Source: Klebsiella sp. BIGb0407 (lineage in GTDB: Bacteria; Pseudomonadota; Gammaproteobacteria; Enterobacterales; Enterobacteriaceae). Taken from it: DNA of 64,000 bases. This document shows, in pieces, positions 52,677 to 62,722 of this stretch. The notes under the pieces are model-generated. The model had not been told where the DNA came from. It saw nothing but the letters and a program-made list of their open reading frames with translations, and ran no database searches. The position numbers and the translations under genes are program-made. The stretch's first letter is position 1; every line of letters starts with the position of its first letter. The stretch lies in the NCBI RefSeq assembly GCF_024807845.1, contig NZ_JANUEQ010000001.1:806001-870000 (forward strand). The letters run 5' to 3'.

Positions 52677-53564
52677 ATGGATATATCAGACTTTAAAACC
52701 GTTATTGCTCTGACTGAAACAGGCAGTATCACCTCTGCCGCCAGAGAGCTCTGTCGCGTCCCCTCGGCTATCACTACCCGGATACAAAACCTGGAAAGTA
52801 AACTCAGTACCGTGCTGTTTATCAAAGCGGAGAGGCGGTTTATTCCCACGCCGACAGGACAGCAACTGTATGAACATGCCCTGAAGATAGTGGAGCTGGT
52901 AAACCAGGCCGAGCAGCAGGCGGCAAAGCCGCAACCCGGTGGTCGATTCAGGCTGGGAGCACTCGACAGTATGGCGGCCACACGTTTACCCGCCCCGCTT
53001 TCAGCGCTTTATCGTCAGTATCATGGCATGACTATTGAACTGGTGACGGGCATTAGTCGGGTATTGCATGAGTCGGTAATAAACCACGAGCTGGATGCGG
53101 CATTTATTGCCGATGTTCCTGCTGATGAACGACTTGAACGTCTGGCGGTATTTACCGAAGAGTTAGTGATTATTGCCCCGGCTGGTTACCCGCCTATCCG
53201 GACAGCCGGTGCCCTGAAGGAAAGTACCCTGCTGGTTTTTCGCGATGGCTGTTCCTATCGTGACAGGCTGACAAACTGGCTCAGAAAAGCAGAGGTTAAG
53301 CCGTATCGTCTGGCTGAAATGTCGTCCTATCATGCGATTCTTGGCGGTGTAAGCGCGGGAATGGGCGTCGGAATCGTACCCAGAACGCTACTGAGTACAT
53401 TCCCGGCACTGGATTTAATTACCCTGCATCCTTTTGAACAGTCAAGCAGCCAGGTGACCACTGAACTGGTATGGCGTAAAAAGGGAATGACCGCCAATAC
53501 CCGGGCGCTAATCGATGTCATCGCTTCACAAGGCTTCCCTCAGATAGCCACTCATCAGGAGTAA
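52677..53564 (+). CDS. LysR-family transcription regulator
   Basis: The 295-residue protein has an N-terminal helix-turn-helix (DFKTVIALTETGSITSAARE, then LCRVPSAITTRIQNLE) and a LysR substrate domain. It is related to GltC/BenM-type regulators in layout. It is divergent from the racemase-family gene and presumably controls it. Confidence 0.9.
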   Translation: MDISDFKTVIALTETGSITSAARELCRVPSAITTRIQNLESKLSTVLFIKAERRFIPTPTGQQLYEHALKIVELVNQAEQQAAKPQPGGRFRLGALDSMAATRLPAPLSALYRQYHGMTIELVTGISRVLHESVINHELDAAFIADVPADERLERLAVFTEELVIIAPAGYPPIRTAGALKESTLLVFRDGCSYRDRLTNWLRKAEVKPYRLAEMSSYHAILGGVSAGMGVGIVPRTLLSTFPALDLITLHPFEQSSSQVTTELVWRKKGMTANTRALIDVIASQGFPQIATHQE

Positions 53565-53586
53565 AGGGCTTCCCTGCCCGGACCCT

Positions 53587-53841
53587 CTATCCCAGGCGAT
53601 ACTTCATCACCAGAACAGGCAAAGCAAAAAGCAGTGTGAGGAGATTTGCCGCACTTATCGCCAGATCGTTAATCAACAAGCCATAGCAAAACCACAGTGT
53701 CAGGCCGCAGACAAACATGGCGTACATCAGACCTGAAATACCCTGAGTATTACGGGTTTTTATCACCTTAATGGCCTGCGGTAAAAATGATAATGTCGTT
53801 AAGCTTGCTGCTACATAACCGATGACAGAAGTCCACTCCAT
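53587..53841 (-). CDS. SemiSWEET sugar transporter
   Basis: The 84-residue protein has three membrane helices and the SemiSWEET pattern IGYVAASLTTLSFLPQAIKV, then TRNTQGISGLMYAMFVCGL with the PQ-loop Pro and the sugar-pocket Trp/Asn region (LWFCYGLLINDLAISAANLL). It would dimerise to give facilitated sugar passage. It starts 2 bp after the melB stop, so it belongs to the melibiose operon, which is not the case in E. coli. Confidence 0.92.
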   Translation of the reverse strand: MEWTSVIGYVAASLTTLSFLPQAIKVIKTRNTQGISGLMYAMFVCGLTLWFCYGLLINDLAISAANLLTLLFALPVLVMKYRLG

Positions 53842-53843
53842 GT

Positions 53844-55271
53844 TTACGCCTTGAGTTCAGAATTGCTTTTGATATGAAGATTAACCGGCTCAAGATCTGC
53901 CGGAGTCTCACGTTTACGGTATTTATCCAGCAGATGGATCTGTACTTTTCTCAGCATATCCCCATTCAGTTTATAGAGCCGGAAATAGAGGAATAGCGTG
54001 ACAAGGAAGAAAAATGCCGGTAAGGCAATCATCAGAAACTCCATACCGAGAACCGTGCTGGCACTTTGTTCGATATTCGGCACATAGCCAATCAGGCCGA
54101 GTACCAGGGCTATAAAAAAGGCCGCGACTGCCGATCCGCCTTTAACCACCATGGTTTGCACCGAGAAAGCGATACTTTCACAGCGAACATTAAGCTTGTA
54201 CTCACCGTAATCGACAGTATCCGCCACCATAATCACCTGCAATACCCAGAACAGCGCCGTGCCGACATTGAGTAAGATCCCTGCCAGTGAAATCAACCAG
54301 ATACTGTAGTTCCCTGAGAGGGCTATCCATAATAATACGCCGCCGCCCAGAATCGGCAGTATCGAGGCTCCTGCCCACAGAACCCGCCGCGATAAGGTTT
54401 TTACCAGGCGGGTGAAAAAGACCAGTGTCAGTAAGTTGGCGGCTCCCGCATAAGACATGTAATACGGGAATAAATCAGCATTACCAATAACATAGGTGAA
54501 ATAATAAATTGCAAAACCAGAAATAATATTTGACGCTATATTGTAAGCCAGTGCCATTCCCAGCAGGCAAGAAAGCTGATCGTTTTTATAGATCAACGCC
54601 ACAATGGCTTTTAATCCCAGCTGGCTGCTATCCGCAGTCGCATCATTATCCGATGAATAGACTTCTTTAACGTTACGCAGTGTGATGATGGTGGAAACCA
54701 CAAAGAAGGCGATCAGCACCAGGGTAAACATCTGGAAACCGAACCCCCTGTCTTCTCCCCCGACATAGTGAACAAAGGGTAAGGTGACGCCCGCCGTGAC
54801 AAAGCCAGCAAGACTGGCAAAAAAGCGTGGAAAAGGAACCAGTTGTTCTCTCTCGCGTTTATCCAGCGTAATGGTCGGCACCATCGACCAGAAGGGAATA
54901 TCCATCAGCGTGTAAGTCATACCCCAGAGAATATAGGTGACACAAACGAACACTACTTGCGTGGTGCCTTCAAACAGATGAGCGCTGAACAGTAAAAAAA
55001 GGACGATGGAGTTAGTAATAGTCCCGAGCAGTATCCAGGGTTTGAATTTTCCCCAGCGAGAACGGGTGCAGTTAACTATCCAGCCCATTATCGGGTCGGT
55101 TACCGCATCCCAGATTCGTGCGACCAGGAAGAGCCCTCCCACCAGACCGACGGATAAACCAACAATATCGGTGTAGTAGTACATCAGGTACATGTAGACA
55201 ATACCTATAGCGAAATCTTTACCAAACGCCCCAAATCCATAACTGAGTTTTGTTGTAATTGATATGCTCAT
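53844..55271 (-). CDS. melB: melibiose:cation symporter MelB
   Basis: The 475-residue protein starts [20 protein letters not shown] and is near-collinear with E. coli MelB (473 residues). Cation-site Asp residues are in [17 protein letters not shown] (D55/D59 region) and the [18 protein letters not shown] loop is conserved. Twelve membrane helices. It imports melibiose with Na+, H+ or Li+. It lies 85 bp downstream of melA. Confidence 0.97.
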   Translation of the reverse strand: MSISITTKLSYGFGAFGKDFAIGIVYMYLMYYYTDIVGLSVGLVGGLFLVARIWDAVTDPIMGWIVNCTRSRWGKFKPWILLGTITNSIVLFLLFSAHLFEGTTQVVFVCVTYILWGMTYTLMDIPFWSMVPTITLDKREREQLVPFPRFFASLAGFVTAGVTLPFVHYVGGEDRGFGFQMFTLVLIAFFVVSTIITLRNVKEVYSSDNDATADSSQLGLKAIVALIYKNDQLSCLLGMALAYNIASNIISGFAIYYFTYVIGNADLFPYYMSYAGAANLLTLVFFTRLVKTLSRRVLWAGASILPILGGGVLLWIALSGNYSIWLISLAGILLNVGTALFWVLQVIMVADTVDYGEYKLNVRCESIAFSVQTMVVKGGSAVAAFFIALVLGLIGYVPNIEQSASTVLGMEFLMIALPAFFFLVTLFLYFRLYKLNGDMLRKVQIHLLDKYRKRETPADLEPVNLHIKSNSELKA

Positions 55272-55356
55272 ATAGGGTACAGGGTCGCTGTTACCAGCGC
55301 CCTCCTTCTGTTATTAGATATGTCAGGTGCCGGGTAATCTACCCGGCGTTTGGTCA

Positions 55357-56712
55357 TTATGCGCGATGCAGCCATGCGGGGAGCCAGTCCCCGTGTGCCG
55401 CAATCAGGTCATCGACCAGAGCATAGATCTCTTCAATACCCAGCACTGCAGAGGTATGAGGGTCAAGCATCGTGGCATGATAAACACGGTCGCGATTTTC
55501 GGTTAAAATGGCCTCTGTCAGTAATGTTTGCACATTGATATTGGTTTGCATTAATGCCGCCAGATGAGAAGGCAGAGTGCCAATATGGGTCGGTTGAATA
55601 CCATTGGCATCCACCAGGCAAGGCACCTCAACGCAACATCCTTGCGGCAGGTTTTCGATCAGATTGTCGTTGCGCACGTTACCGTAAATAACGCTTGGCT
55701 CCCCGGTCCACAGCGCATTCATAATTGTGCTGGCATATTCCCGGGAAGGTTTGATATCGATACGCTCTGCGGTTTTGTACTCTTCCAGCTCTTTGCGCCA
55801 GGTGGCTAACTGCTCAACGCAACGTTTCGGATATTCGTCCAACGGCACTTTATAGCGCTCAATCAAATCCTCGCGCCCCGGTTTAATAAACCACGGCGTA
55901 TATTCGGCAAAGTGTTCAGAAGACTCGGTAACAAAATAGCCCAGCTTTTTAAACATTTCATAGCGAACGATATTTTCACAACGCGGATTATCGTGGATAT
56001 TGGGTTTCGGCGCCTGGCCGGATTCGTAGGCTTGCAGCAAATCAGGATAGATACTGACATACTCACCCTGGTCATTTTTCTTCTCAAGGTAGAGATAAAA
56101 AGCCATATGGTTGATTCCCGCGCTTTGATAACGTAGCAACGCCGGATCAATAGCTAAATCACGAGCCAGTTCCTCGGCGGTTCCCTGGACTGAGTGACAC
56201 AGGCCTACCTGTTTAATATGCGGATAGCGGGCATACATCGCCCAGGTATTCATCGCCATCGGGTTTACATAATTGAGCATGGTGGCATCCGGGCAGACTT
56301 CGGTCATGTCTTCACAGATCTGCCATAAGTGCGGAATGGTACGTAACGCTCGCATGATACCGCCCGGGCCTAAAGTATCGGCGATAGTTTGCTCCAGCCC
56401 ATGCTGTTTACAGACAGCAAAATCCGTCACAGTGCAAGGTTCATAGCCGCCAATCTGGAAAGCAACGACCACAAAATCGGCACCTTGGAGCGCGGCTTTT
56501 TGGTTCGTGTGACAGGTGATTTTCCCATTCGCGCCAGAGGAGTCCATCAACTTACGAACCACAATATGTGACTCTTCGAGGCGGGTTTCATCAATATCCA
56601 TCAGGGCAATATGAGCTGATTTCAGTGCCGGGCGATGAAAAACATCACCGAGGATATTTTTAACAAAAATAGTTGAGCCTGCGCCGATAAAGGTAATTTT
56701 AGGTGCTGACAT
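55357..56712 (-). CDS. melA: alpha-galactosidase MelA (GH4)
   Basis: The 451-residue protein is the same length as E. coli MelA. It has the NAD-binding FIGAGSTIFVKNILGD (about 8-23), the metal-binding GLCHSVQGTAEE and GINHMAFYL (Cys and His ligands of Mn2+) and NYVNPMAMNTW. GH4 enzymes hydrolyse alpha-galactosides through an NAD-dependent redox-elimination route. It is first gene of the mel operon, divergent from melR. Confidence 0.97.
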   Translation of the reverse strand: MSAPKITFIGAGSTIFVKNILGDVFHRPALKSAHIALMDIDETRLEESHIVVRKLMDSSGANGKITCHTNQKAALQGADFVVVAFQIGGYEPCTVTDFAVCKQHGLEQTIADTLGPGGIMRALRTIPHLWQICEDMTEVCPDATMLNYVNPMAMNTWAMYARYPHIKQVGLCHSVQGTAEELARDLAIDPALLRYQSAGINHMAFYLYLEKKNDQGEYVSIYPDLLQAYESGQAPKPNIHDNPRCENIVRYEMFKKLGYFVTESSEHFAEYTPWFIKPGREDLIERYKVPLDEYPKRCVEQLATWRKELEEYKTAERIDIKPSREYASTIMNALWTGEPSVIYGNVRNDNLIENLPQGCCVEVPCLVDANGIQPTHIGTLPSHLAALMQTNINVQTLLTEAILTENRDRVYHATMLDPHTSAVLGIEEIYALVDDLIAAHGDWLPAWLHRA

Positions 56713-56794
56713 TTTCTTTCTCCGAGTGACAGATTAACCATCTCAGAGTGGCATGCAAACGGATGCTTCTCTTCCCTGTTCTGGACTGAGCATT

Positions 56795-56844
56795 CCGGAA
56801 AGTTCAGATTAATTTCACTGGGAGGGTTTATCTGAACTTTCCGG
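56795..56844. promoter_or_regulatory. inverted MelR-type binding sites
   Basis: CCGGAAAGTTCAGAT (56795-56809) and ATCTGAACTTTCCGG (56830-56844) are exact inverse copies, 20 bp apart, between melA and melR. A further GGAAGTTTTAGCC follows. This matches the layout of multiple MelR sites at E. coli melAB/melR promoters. Confidence 0.75.
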
Positions 56845-56974
56845 AAGTTTTAGCCAGGAAAGAAGAGAATTCAGAATATTTAGATGAATAATAAGCCTGA
56901 AACTCAGCCAGGTTCACAACGTAGTTCTCTTACCTGTGCGACAATTCCTGATGATTCAGGAATCGGAGAATAGA

Positions 56975-57934
56975 ATGGATATCAGCTCAGCCGCCCTGCC
57001 GCCCGACCCGCATATGTGCAGTAGCACCGATAGCCACACCCGCAGCCCCATGTCGCTCTATTCCGAATACCAGCGCATGGATATTGAGCTACGCGTGCCC
57101 CATCTGATGGAGTCCTGCCACTGGCATGGCCAGGTCGAAGTGAATGTGCCTTTTGACGGTGACGTGGAATATCTGATTAACAATGAAGTGGTGCGGATCA
57201 AACAAGGACATATCACACTATTCTGGGCCTGTACCCCCCATCAGTTAACGCGCCCTGGCGACTGCCAGAAGATGGCGATTATTAACCTGCCGATGCACCT
57301 GTTTCTCTCCTGGCCACTCGACAGACAGCTTATCAATCATATTACCCATGGGCTGGTGATTCGCTCACTGACCGCGCAGCAGTTAAGCCCTTTTGAAGTC
57401 CTGCGCTGGCAGCAGGAGCTAAACAGCCCGAATGCGCAAATCCGTCAGTTAACGGTCGACGAAATTGGCCTGATGCTGAAGCGCCTGAGTTTGTCGGGCT
57501 GGGAACCCATTTGCGTCAATAAAATGACCCGGATCCGCAGTAAAGGTAATAATGTGTCGCGCCATGCGCAGTTTTATGTCAGTCAGATGCTGGAGTTTAT
57601 TGGCGCCAGTTTTGATCAGGCACTCACCATTGAGCAAGTAGCCGAACATGTAAAACTGAATCCCAACTATGCCATGGGCATTTTTCAGCGTGTCATGCAG
57701 TTAACCATGAAGCAATATATCACTGCGATGCGCATTAACCATGTGCGCGCCCTGTTAAGCGATACTGACAAATCCATCCTCGATATCGCCCTGACGGCAG
57801 GATTTCATTCCAGCAGCAGTTTCTACAGCACCTTTAATAAATATGTCGGTATGTCACCACAGAATTATCGCAAGCTGCGGCAGCTAAAAAATACCCGATA
57901 CACGGCAGAGCAAGGGTTTAGCGAGTCTGATTGA
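56975..57934 (+). CDS. melR: melibiose operon regulator MelR (AraC family)
   Basis: It has 319 residues from ATG 56975, which has GGAG upstream; E. coli MelR has 302, and the extra residues are at the N-terminus. Cupin part: SHWHGQVEVN-type HWHGQVEVNVPFDGDVEYLI and ITLFWACTPHQLT. The C-terminal AraC domain is nearly that of E. coli: EHVKLNPNYAMGIFQRVMQL and MKQYITAMRINHVRALLSDT. It activates melAB with melibiose and CRP and represses itself. Confidence 0.96.
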   Translation: MDISSAALPPDPHMCSSTDSHTRSPMSLYSEYQRMDIELRVPHLMESCHWHGQVEVNVPFDGDVEYLINNEVVRIKQGHITLFWACTPHQLTRPGDCQKMAIINLPMHLFLSWPLDRQLINHITHGLVIRSLTAQQLSPFEVLRWQQELNSPNAQIRQLTVDEIGLMLKRLSLSGWEPICVNKMTRIRSKGNNVSRHAQFYVSQMLEFIGASFDQALTIEQVAEHVKLNPNYAMGIFQRVMQLTMKQYITAMRINHVRALLSDTDKSILDIALTAGFHSSSSFYSTFNKYVGMSPQNYRKLRQLKNTRYTAEQGFSESD

Positions 57935-57980
57935 TAAATTGATATAACAAGCGATAAAAGACAGTCGCTATAATCTATTT

Positions 57981-59606
57981 ATGTTCTCCGTAAAAAAGCC
58001 GATAATGGGGAAAATATTCAAGACACGAAGACATATGCCAAGAAAAAAACTGCATCTGCGCACGCTCATGCTGATGTTATCTGTCGGAGGAATTCTGCTT
58101 ACGTCCCTGTTATTACTCAGTGGACTGACGCTTTTCCAGAAGGGCGATATTGAAAATCGATTACTCGAGAACAACTTGGCTTATGCTCGAAAACTGGCAG
58201 ATACCACTGACAGATATCTGGCGACTGCTCAGCGAGAACTGGCTTTCAGCGCCAGTCAGATAGGCTCGCTTAACGACCGGGAGCATTTGAAAAGTGAAGC
58301 CGAAAGACTACGCTTGCAGTCAGGCTTTTTCAATTCAGTTGTGATAGTAGATGACAAGGCAGTTATTGCTGCCGCCTCTCCTGAAAGCCTGCAATTGGTC
58401 GGGGTGAAACTGCACTCGAATGAGTCAAAGAAAGCCCTGACAACGAGAAAACTTTTTATCTCTGAGCCCTTCTTCTCCGCTGCGGGTAATTATGTTGTCT
58501 TTATCTCGCAGCCTTTATTCGATAAGGCCGGTGACTATATCGGTTTTATCGGTGGCAGCATCTATCTTCAGAAAGAAAGTATGCTCAGTGATATTCTGAG
58601 CATGCATTTTTATGAGAAAAGTACCGATGTTAGCGTTATCAATAATGACGGCAAGGTGATATTTAATCGTGACCCGACATTAGTGAAAGGCGAGCTTGAT
58701 TTTATTCCCGGTTTGCAAACCCAGAAAATCACCGACCCAAATGGCCACTTCTTCAGCGAGGATAAAAGTGGCAGCAATCTTGTCGGCTATGCCAGCCTGA
58801 AACAAGCGGACTGGAAGGTCGTTATCTCGGGAGCCTCAGAAAGCGTCTCGCGGATCCTGATGCAGACAGCCGTCAATTCATTCTGGTTTACCCTGGTGAT
58901 TGTCTTGATAACTATCACCGTGGTGACCATTTTTGCTGCCAAAATTTCCACACCGCTGGAAAAACTCGCAAACTTAACGCAAGAAGAAGATAGCGAGACC
59001 GCAGCAAAAAAACTGGCCAAAATTAAAGTCTGGTACCAGGAAGCGGAACATCTCAAACAGGCTCTCAATCAGCATCTGTCGAACATCACCAAGAGGGTAA
59101 ATGCCCTCAACGATGAAACCATGACGGACACCCTTACCGGTCTGTATAACCGTAAAGGGTTTAGTACGCTATTAAAACGCTATGCGAACTCCAGCGAGCA
59201 TTGCGTTATCGCTATTGATATTGACCATTTTAAGAAAGTGAATGACCAGTATGGTCATGATGGTGGGGATGCGGTGCTGATTAAATTCAGCGAAAGACTC
59301 TATAATCTGAGTACCCGTAAACAGGTAGTCTGTCGATTTGGTGGTGAAGAGTTTGTTATATTGCTGCCTTATACCGAACTTGAAGACGCGGCGGTAATTG
59401 CTGAACATATTCGTGTTGAGATCGAAAACACTGAGTTTCCGTATCACCATAAAGTCACTGTTTCATTGGGCGTAGCCAGTTTTACTGATAACGAAAATGA
59501 TGTATATACCGCACTGCGTAAAGCTGATTTAGCCCTGTATGAAGCTAAGTTTTCGGGTAGAAACAAAGTTGTCGTCAGTAAACCTCAAGGTTTTTTCCAC
59601 GTATGA
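57981..59606 (+). CDS. membrane diguanylate cyclase (dCache-GGDEF)
   Basis: The 541-residue protein has a first membrane helix (about 27-52), a periplasmic double-Cache sensor (about 55-295), a second helix (FWFTLVIVLITITVVTIFAA, about 298-317), a linker, and a GGDEF domain with DTLTGLYNRKGF, DIDHFKKVNDQYGH and RFGGEEFVILLP. The active site is intact. The inhibitory RxxD site upstream of GGEEF is absent (RKQV-type sequence), so product inhibition is unlikely. It makes cyclic di-GMP in response to an extracytoplasmic ligand. Confidence 0.92.
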   Translation: MFSVKKPIMGKIFKTRRHMPRKKLHLRTLMLMLSVGGILLTSLLLLSGLTLFQKGDIENRLLENNLAYARKLADTTDRYLATAQRELAFSASQIGSLNDREHLKSEAERLRLQSGFFNSVVIVDDKAVIAAASPESLQLVGVKLHSNESKKALTTRKLFISEPFFSAAGNYVVFISQPLFDKAGDYIGFIGGSIYLQKESMLSDILSMHFYEKSTDVSVINNDGKVIFNRDPTLVKGELDFIPGLQTQKITDPNGHFFSEDKSGSNLVGYASLKQADWKVVISGASESVSRILMQTAVNSFWFTLVIVLITITVVTIFAAKISTPLEKLANLTQEEDSETAAKKLAKIKVWYQEAEHLKQALNQHLSNITKRVNALNDETMTDTLTGLYNRKGFSTLLKRYANSSEHCVIAIDIDHFKKVNDQYGHDGGDAVLIKFSERLYNLSTRKQVVCRFGGEEFVILLPYTELEDAAVIAEHIRVEIENTEFPYHHKVTVSLGVASFTDNENDVYTALRKADLALYEAKFSGRNKVVVSKPQGFFHV

Positions 59607-59706
59607 AATAGAGTGACGGGAAGGACCATGGTACAGTGCAGTTTCGAGACTGGGTGACAGGCCCTTTTGCAAATCAGGCAATCGTTAATGCCCTTCAGGA
59701 CAACAT

Positions 59707-59952
59707 ATGAGCAATGAAATCCCATTAAAATTTTATGATATTGTCGACGAATACGCGACCGAATCGGCGAAACCCGTTAGCGAAGAAGAACGTGACTCTC
59801 TGGCACACTATTTCCAGCTATTGATCACACGTTTAATGAATAACGAAGAAATCAGCGAAGAAACTCAGCAAGAGATAGCGAGTGAAGCGGGTATCAATGA
59901 CCAGCGCATTGATGATATCGCGACCTTTTTAAATCAATGGGGTAATGAATAG
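59707..59952 (+). CDS. ymjA: YmjA-like small protein (DUF2543)
   Basis: The 81-residue acidic helical protein has the family's opening [20 protein letters not shown] and the tail [15 protein letters not shown], almost as in E. coli YmjA (same length). Its function is unknown. It stands alone between the diguanylate cyclase and the convergent carbonic anhydrase. Confidence 0.9.
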   Translation: MSNEIPLKFYDIVDEYATESAKPVSEEERDSLAHYFQLLITRLMNNEEISEETQQEIASEAGINDQRIDDIATFLNQWGNE

Positions 59953-59978
59953 TTCCCGTTGGTGACAATGATTACTCG

Positions 59979-60009
59979 CTCCCCCGCTACTATCAAATAA
60001 CAGCGGGGA
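59979..60009. terminator. stem-loop between convergent ymjA and cynT-like genes
   Basis: CCCCGCT and AGCGGGG pair across a loop of about 13 bases in the gap between two convergent genes. There is no long T-run, so it is a possible bidirectional, weak terminator. Confidence 0.5.
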
Positions 60010-60029
60010 AGCCTCTCACCACTTAGTGA

Positions 60030-60665
60030 TTACTCGAAGAATGCTTCAGGGTTATCAGCCAGTGAGATAAAGTTTTTACTGTTTTTATCCAGGGTGCGGA
60101 TCCCACCACTTTCAATATCATAGACCCAGCCATGTAACCGGATGGCATTGTTACGCAGGCCCACAGCAACACAAGGATGGGTTTTAATATTATTCAGCTG
60201 CGCAATGACGTTTTCTTCCACCATGGCGTTAACTTTATCAGTTTCATTATCCCAGTGTTTTTTGTCCACCACCGCTTTTGCGGCATCGGCATAGTGTAAC
60301 CAGTGAGCAACAGCAGGCATTGGATCCAGGCACTGACAGGATGCAATCGCTTTCATCGCACCGCAATTCGAGTGTCCGCAAATCACAATATCCGTCACGC
60401 CCAGAGCAACAACCGCATACTCAATCGTTGCCGATACGCCACCGGGTTCAGGTCCGAATGAAGGTACAATATTACCGGCATTACGTATAACAAACAGCTG
60501 ACCAGGATCTTGCTGGGTCACCAGCTCGGGAACCAGGCGGCTATCCGAACAGGAAATAAACAGCGCTTTAGGGTTCTGACTGGAAGCCAGACTGCGGAAT
60601 AGCTCTTTACGCTCCGGGAAGACCTCTTTTTGAAAATTGAGGAAACCTTCAATGATATGTTGCAT
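60030..60665 (-). CDS. cynT: beta-carbonic anhydrase, CynT-type
   Basis: It has 211 residues from ATG 60663-60665 ([14 protein letters not shown]). Zinc ligands are in ISCSDSR (Cys, Asp) and CGHSNCGA (His, Cys). The sequence follows E. coli CynT ([30 protein letters not shown]) rather than Can. In E. coli CynT supplies bicarbonate for cyanase, but no cynS or cynR is beside it here, so it is probably a stand-alone CO2/bicarbonate enzyme. Confidence 0.9.
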   Translation of the reverse strand: MQHIIEGFLNFQKEVFPERKELFRSLASSQNPKALFISCSDSRLVPELVTQQDPGQLFVIRNAGNIVPSFGPEPGGVSATIEYAVVALGVTDIVICGHSNCGAMKAIASCQCLDPMPAVAHWLHYADAAKAVVDKKHWDNETDKVNAMVEENVIAQLNNIKTHPCVAVGLRNNAIRLHGWVYDIESGGIRTLDKNSKNFISLADNPEAFFE

Positions 60666-60827
60666 AGCACGTTCTCTTTTTTTCAAATTTCGGTCTTATC
60701 ATAATGCTAACATTCTGCCCGGCAACCCTTCCGTGTGAAAAAATCCATTTGCAGAGCACCGACAGGCTATGTATTCGCATCCAATGACAAATATTCTGCC
60801 TGTCAGTGCGCGGTAACGGGCGCAGAT

Positions 60828-61355
60828 TTACTGTTGTTTTACCCACAATAACTCTTCGGTCGCAAATCCTAGCTGACTGGCGATGCGCAGATAATTAAGC
60901 TTTACCGTATCCGGGATTGTCGGCGTACGTGACAAGATCCATAAATAATCACGATTGGGTCCGCTCACCAGCGCATACTGATAGTTGTCGTCCAGCGCGA
61001 TAATATTATAGCCACCATAGAATGGGCCGAAGAACGAGACTTTCAGTGCACCAGTGGTAGCGGCTCCGGTGAAGTAAGCTTTGCCTTCACTTTCACTCCA
61101 TTTATTACTTTTTGGATTGTAGCCACGGTTCAGAACGCTGATACCGCCATCATTCCGCTCGCCATAAGTGGCCGTCACCTGTTCCAGCCCACGTTCAAAG
61201 CGATTTTCAAGTCGGGCTATTTCATACCATTTACCCAGGTAGCGGCTGGCATCAAACCCAGTAATCGGCTCGACACCTTTTGGTGGCGTCGGTGATTTAC
61301 AAGCTACCAGCGACAGCGCAATAACCCCTGCGGTCAATACAGGCCATAACTTCAT
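60828..61355 (-). CDS. blc: outer-membrane lipocalin Blc
   Basis: It has 175 residues from ATG 61353-61355. The lipoprotein signal MKLWPVLTAGVIALSLVACK has the lipidated Cys in LVAC. Lipocalin motif 1 is YLGKWYEIARLENRFERGL; DYLWILSRTP is motif 2/3. Blc binds lysophospholipids and fatty acids at the outer membrane and is stress-induced in E. coli. It is a single gene. Confidence 0.95.
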   Translation of the reverse strand: MKLWPVLTAGVIALSLVACKSPTPPKGVEPITGFDASRYLGKWYEIARLENRFERGLEQVTATYGERNDGGISVLNRGYNPKSNKWSESEGKAYFTGAATTGALKVSFFGPFYGGYNIIALDDNYQYALVSGPNRDYLWILSRTPTIPDTVKLNYLRIASQLGFATEELLWVKQQ

Positions 61356-61571
61356 ATGAACTCCTTTAATTAACACTCTCGGGCATCAGTAAAGGATATT
61401 TTTACCCTTTAGCCAGTCCGTGTGGACAGTATAGGGGGAAAAATGCCCCTGCTGTGTCGCCTTTCAGAAATCTTACCAGGATTATTGCATTTAAACTTAG
61501 ACAAATTAAATTGTTTGTGTAAGTTTTGAAGGAGTGATTACGCCGCACTGTCCGTAACGAGGGTGAGACTC

Positions 61572-62006
61572 ATGAGCACAATGCCATCCATCATCACAAA
61601 ATTTACTGAGTACTACGCTGAGCTGGAAAATCAACCTCCTCTGGCGTTGACAACGCTCTATCACCTTGATGCAGAGCTCACCGACCCCTTTGGTAAACAT
61701 CAGGGGCTGTTTGCCATTCAGACCTATTTCGCTCAACTGCTGACCCATGTCAGACACTGCCACTTTTCTATCAATAGCCTGATTCACAACGACCAACGGT
61801 TTACTGTCACCTGGACCATGAGCTGGTCACACCCGCGGATATCAGGGGGCAAAACGCTGTTGCTGGAGGGATGCTCAATAGCAGAGATAAAGGACGATCT
61901 GATTATTCGTCAGAGGGATTACTATGATGCCGGGGAAATGCTCTACGAACATCTGCCGCTACTGGGCTGGGCCATTCGCCGGGTAAAACGGAGACTACGC
62001 TCATGA
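61572..62006 (+). CDS. SnoaL/NTF2-like protein
   Basis: It has 144 residues from ATG 61572 (MSTMPSIITKFTEYYAEL); a GTG at 61563 is an alternative. The NTF2 cone fold is indicated by TTLYHLDAELTDPFGKHQG and CSIAEIKDDLIIRQRDYYDA with YDAGEMLYEHLPLLGWAIRR. It is first in an operon with an SDR, an FAD oxidoreductase and DUF1365, a set found in proteobacterial membrane-lipid modification loci, often with a cyclopropane-synthase-like gene and sigma-E/ChrR control. The exact role is unknown. Confidence 0.8.
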   Translation: MSTMPSIITKFTEYYAELENQPPLALTTLYHLDAELTDPFGKHQGLFAIQTYFAQLLTHVRHCHFSINSLIHNDQRFTVTWTMSWSHPRISGGKTLLLEGCSIAEIKDDLIIRQRDYYDAGEMLYEHLPLLGWAIRRVKRRLRS

Positions 62007-62722
62007 TGACCGTGCTGATTACCGGTGCCAGCTCAGGTATTGGTGCCGGGCTGGCAAAATCCTGGGCCAGCGATGGCTGGCATGTCATCGCCTGTGGGCG
62101 CGATAGCGAGAGGCTCAAGGCTCTGCAGACATTCAGCCCTAATATTACTCCGCTCGAGTTTGATATGACCGACAGACAGTCTTGTCACCAGGCACTCTCT
62201 AAGCGTCAGGCCGATTTAGTTATTCTTTGTGCAGGAAGTTGTGAGTATCTGGAGCACGGCCTGATTGACGCAGCTCTGGTTGAACGTGTGATGGCAACCA
62301 ATTTCCAGGGTCCGGTAAACTGCCTCGCCGCGCTGCAAGCACAGCTGGTACCCGGCAACCATGTGGTACTGGTGAGTTCGATGGCTCACTGGCTCCCCTT
62401 TCCACGCGCCGAAGCCTATGGTGCATCAAAAGCAGCCCTGAGCTGGTTTGCCAGTAGCTTACGTCTGGACTGGGAGCCCAAGGGTATTGCTATTACGGTC
62501 GTATCACCCGGTTTTGTCGATACGCCGCTCACCCGTAAAAATGATTTTCCCATGCCTGGTCTTGTCAGTATTGAACAAGCCGTGAAAGCAATTCGTCGTG
62601 GTATTACAAAGAAAAAGACAGATATCGTTTTTCCGACCACGCTGGGTCTGCCGCTTCGCCTGTTATCCGCGCTTCCTGCCCTTATGCAGCGCGCAATATT
62701 ACGCAGGATGGTGCGATCATGA
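62003..62722 (+). CDS. short-chain dehydrogenase/reductase
   Basis: The 239-residue protein has the TGASSGIG cofactor motif (7-14), CAGSCEY in place of NAG, VSSMAHWLPF with the catalytic Ser, YGASK and VVSPGFVDTPL. It overlaps genes on both sides by 4 bp. It is part of the lipid-modification-type operon; its substrate is not known. Confidence 0.9.
   Translation: MMTVLITGASSGIGAGLAKSWASDGWHVIACGRDSERLKALQTFSPNITPLEFDMTDRQSCHQALSKRQADLVILCAGSCEYLEHGLIDAALVERVMATNFQGPVNCLAALQAQLVPGNHVVLVSSMAHWLPFPRAEAYGASKAALSWFASSLRLDWEPKGIAITVVSPGFVDTPLTRKNDFPMPGLVSIEQAVKAIRRGITKKKTDIVFPTTLGLPLRLLSALPALMQRAILRRMVRS

Noticed and set aside
60030-60665. Complete cyanate operon (cynTS)
   Set aside because: Only the CynT-type carbonic anhydrase is present; neighbours are ymjA-like and blc, with no cyanase.
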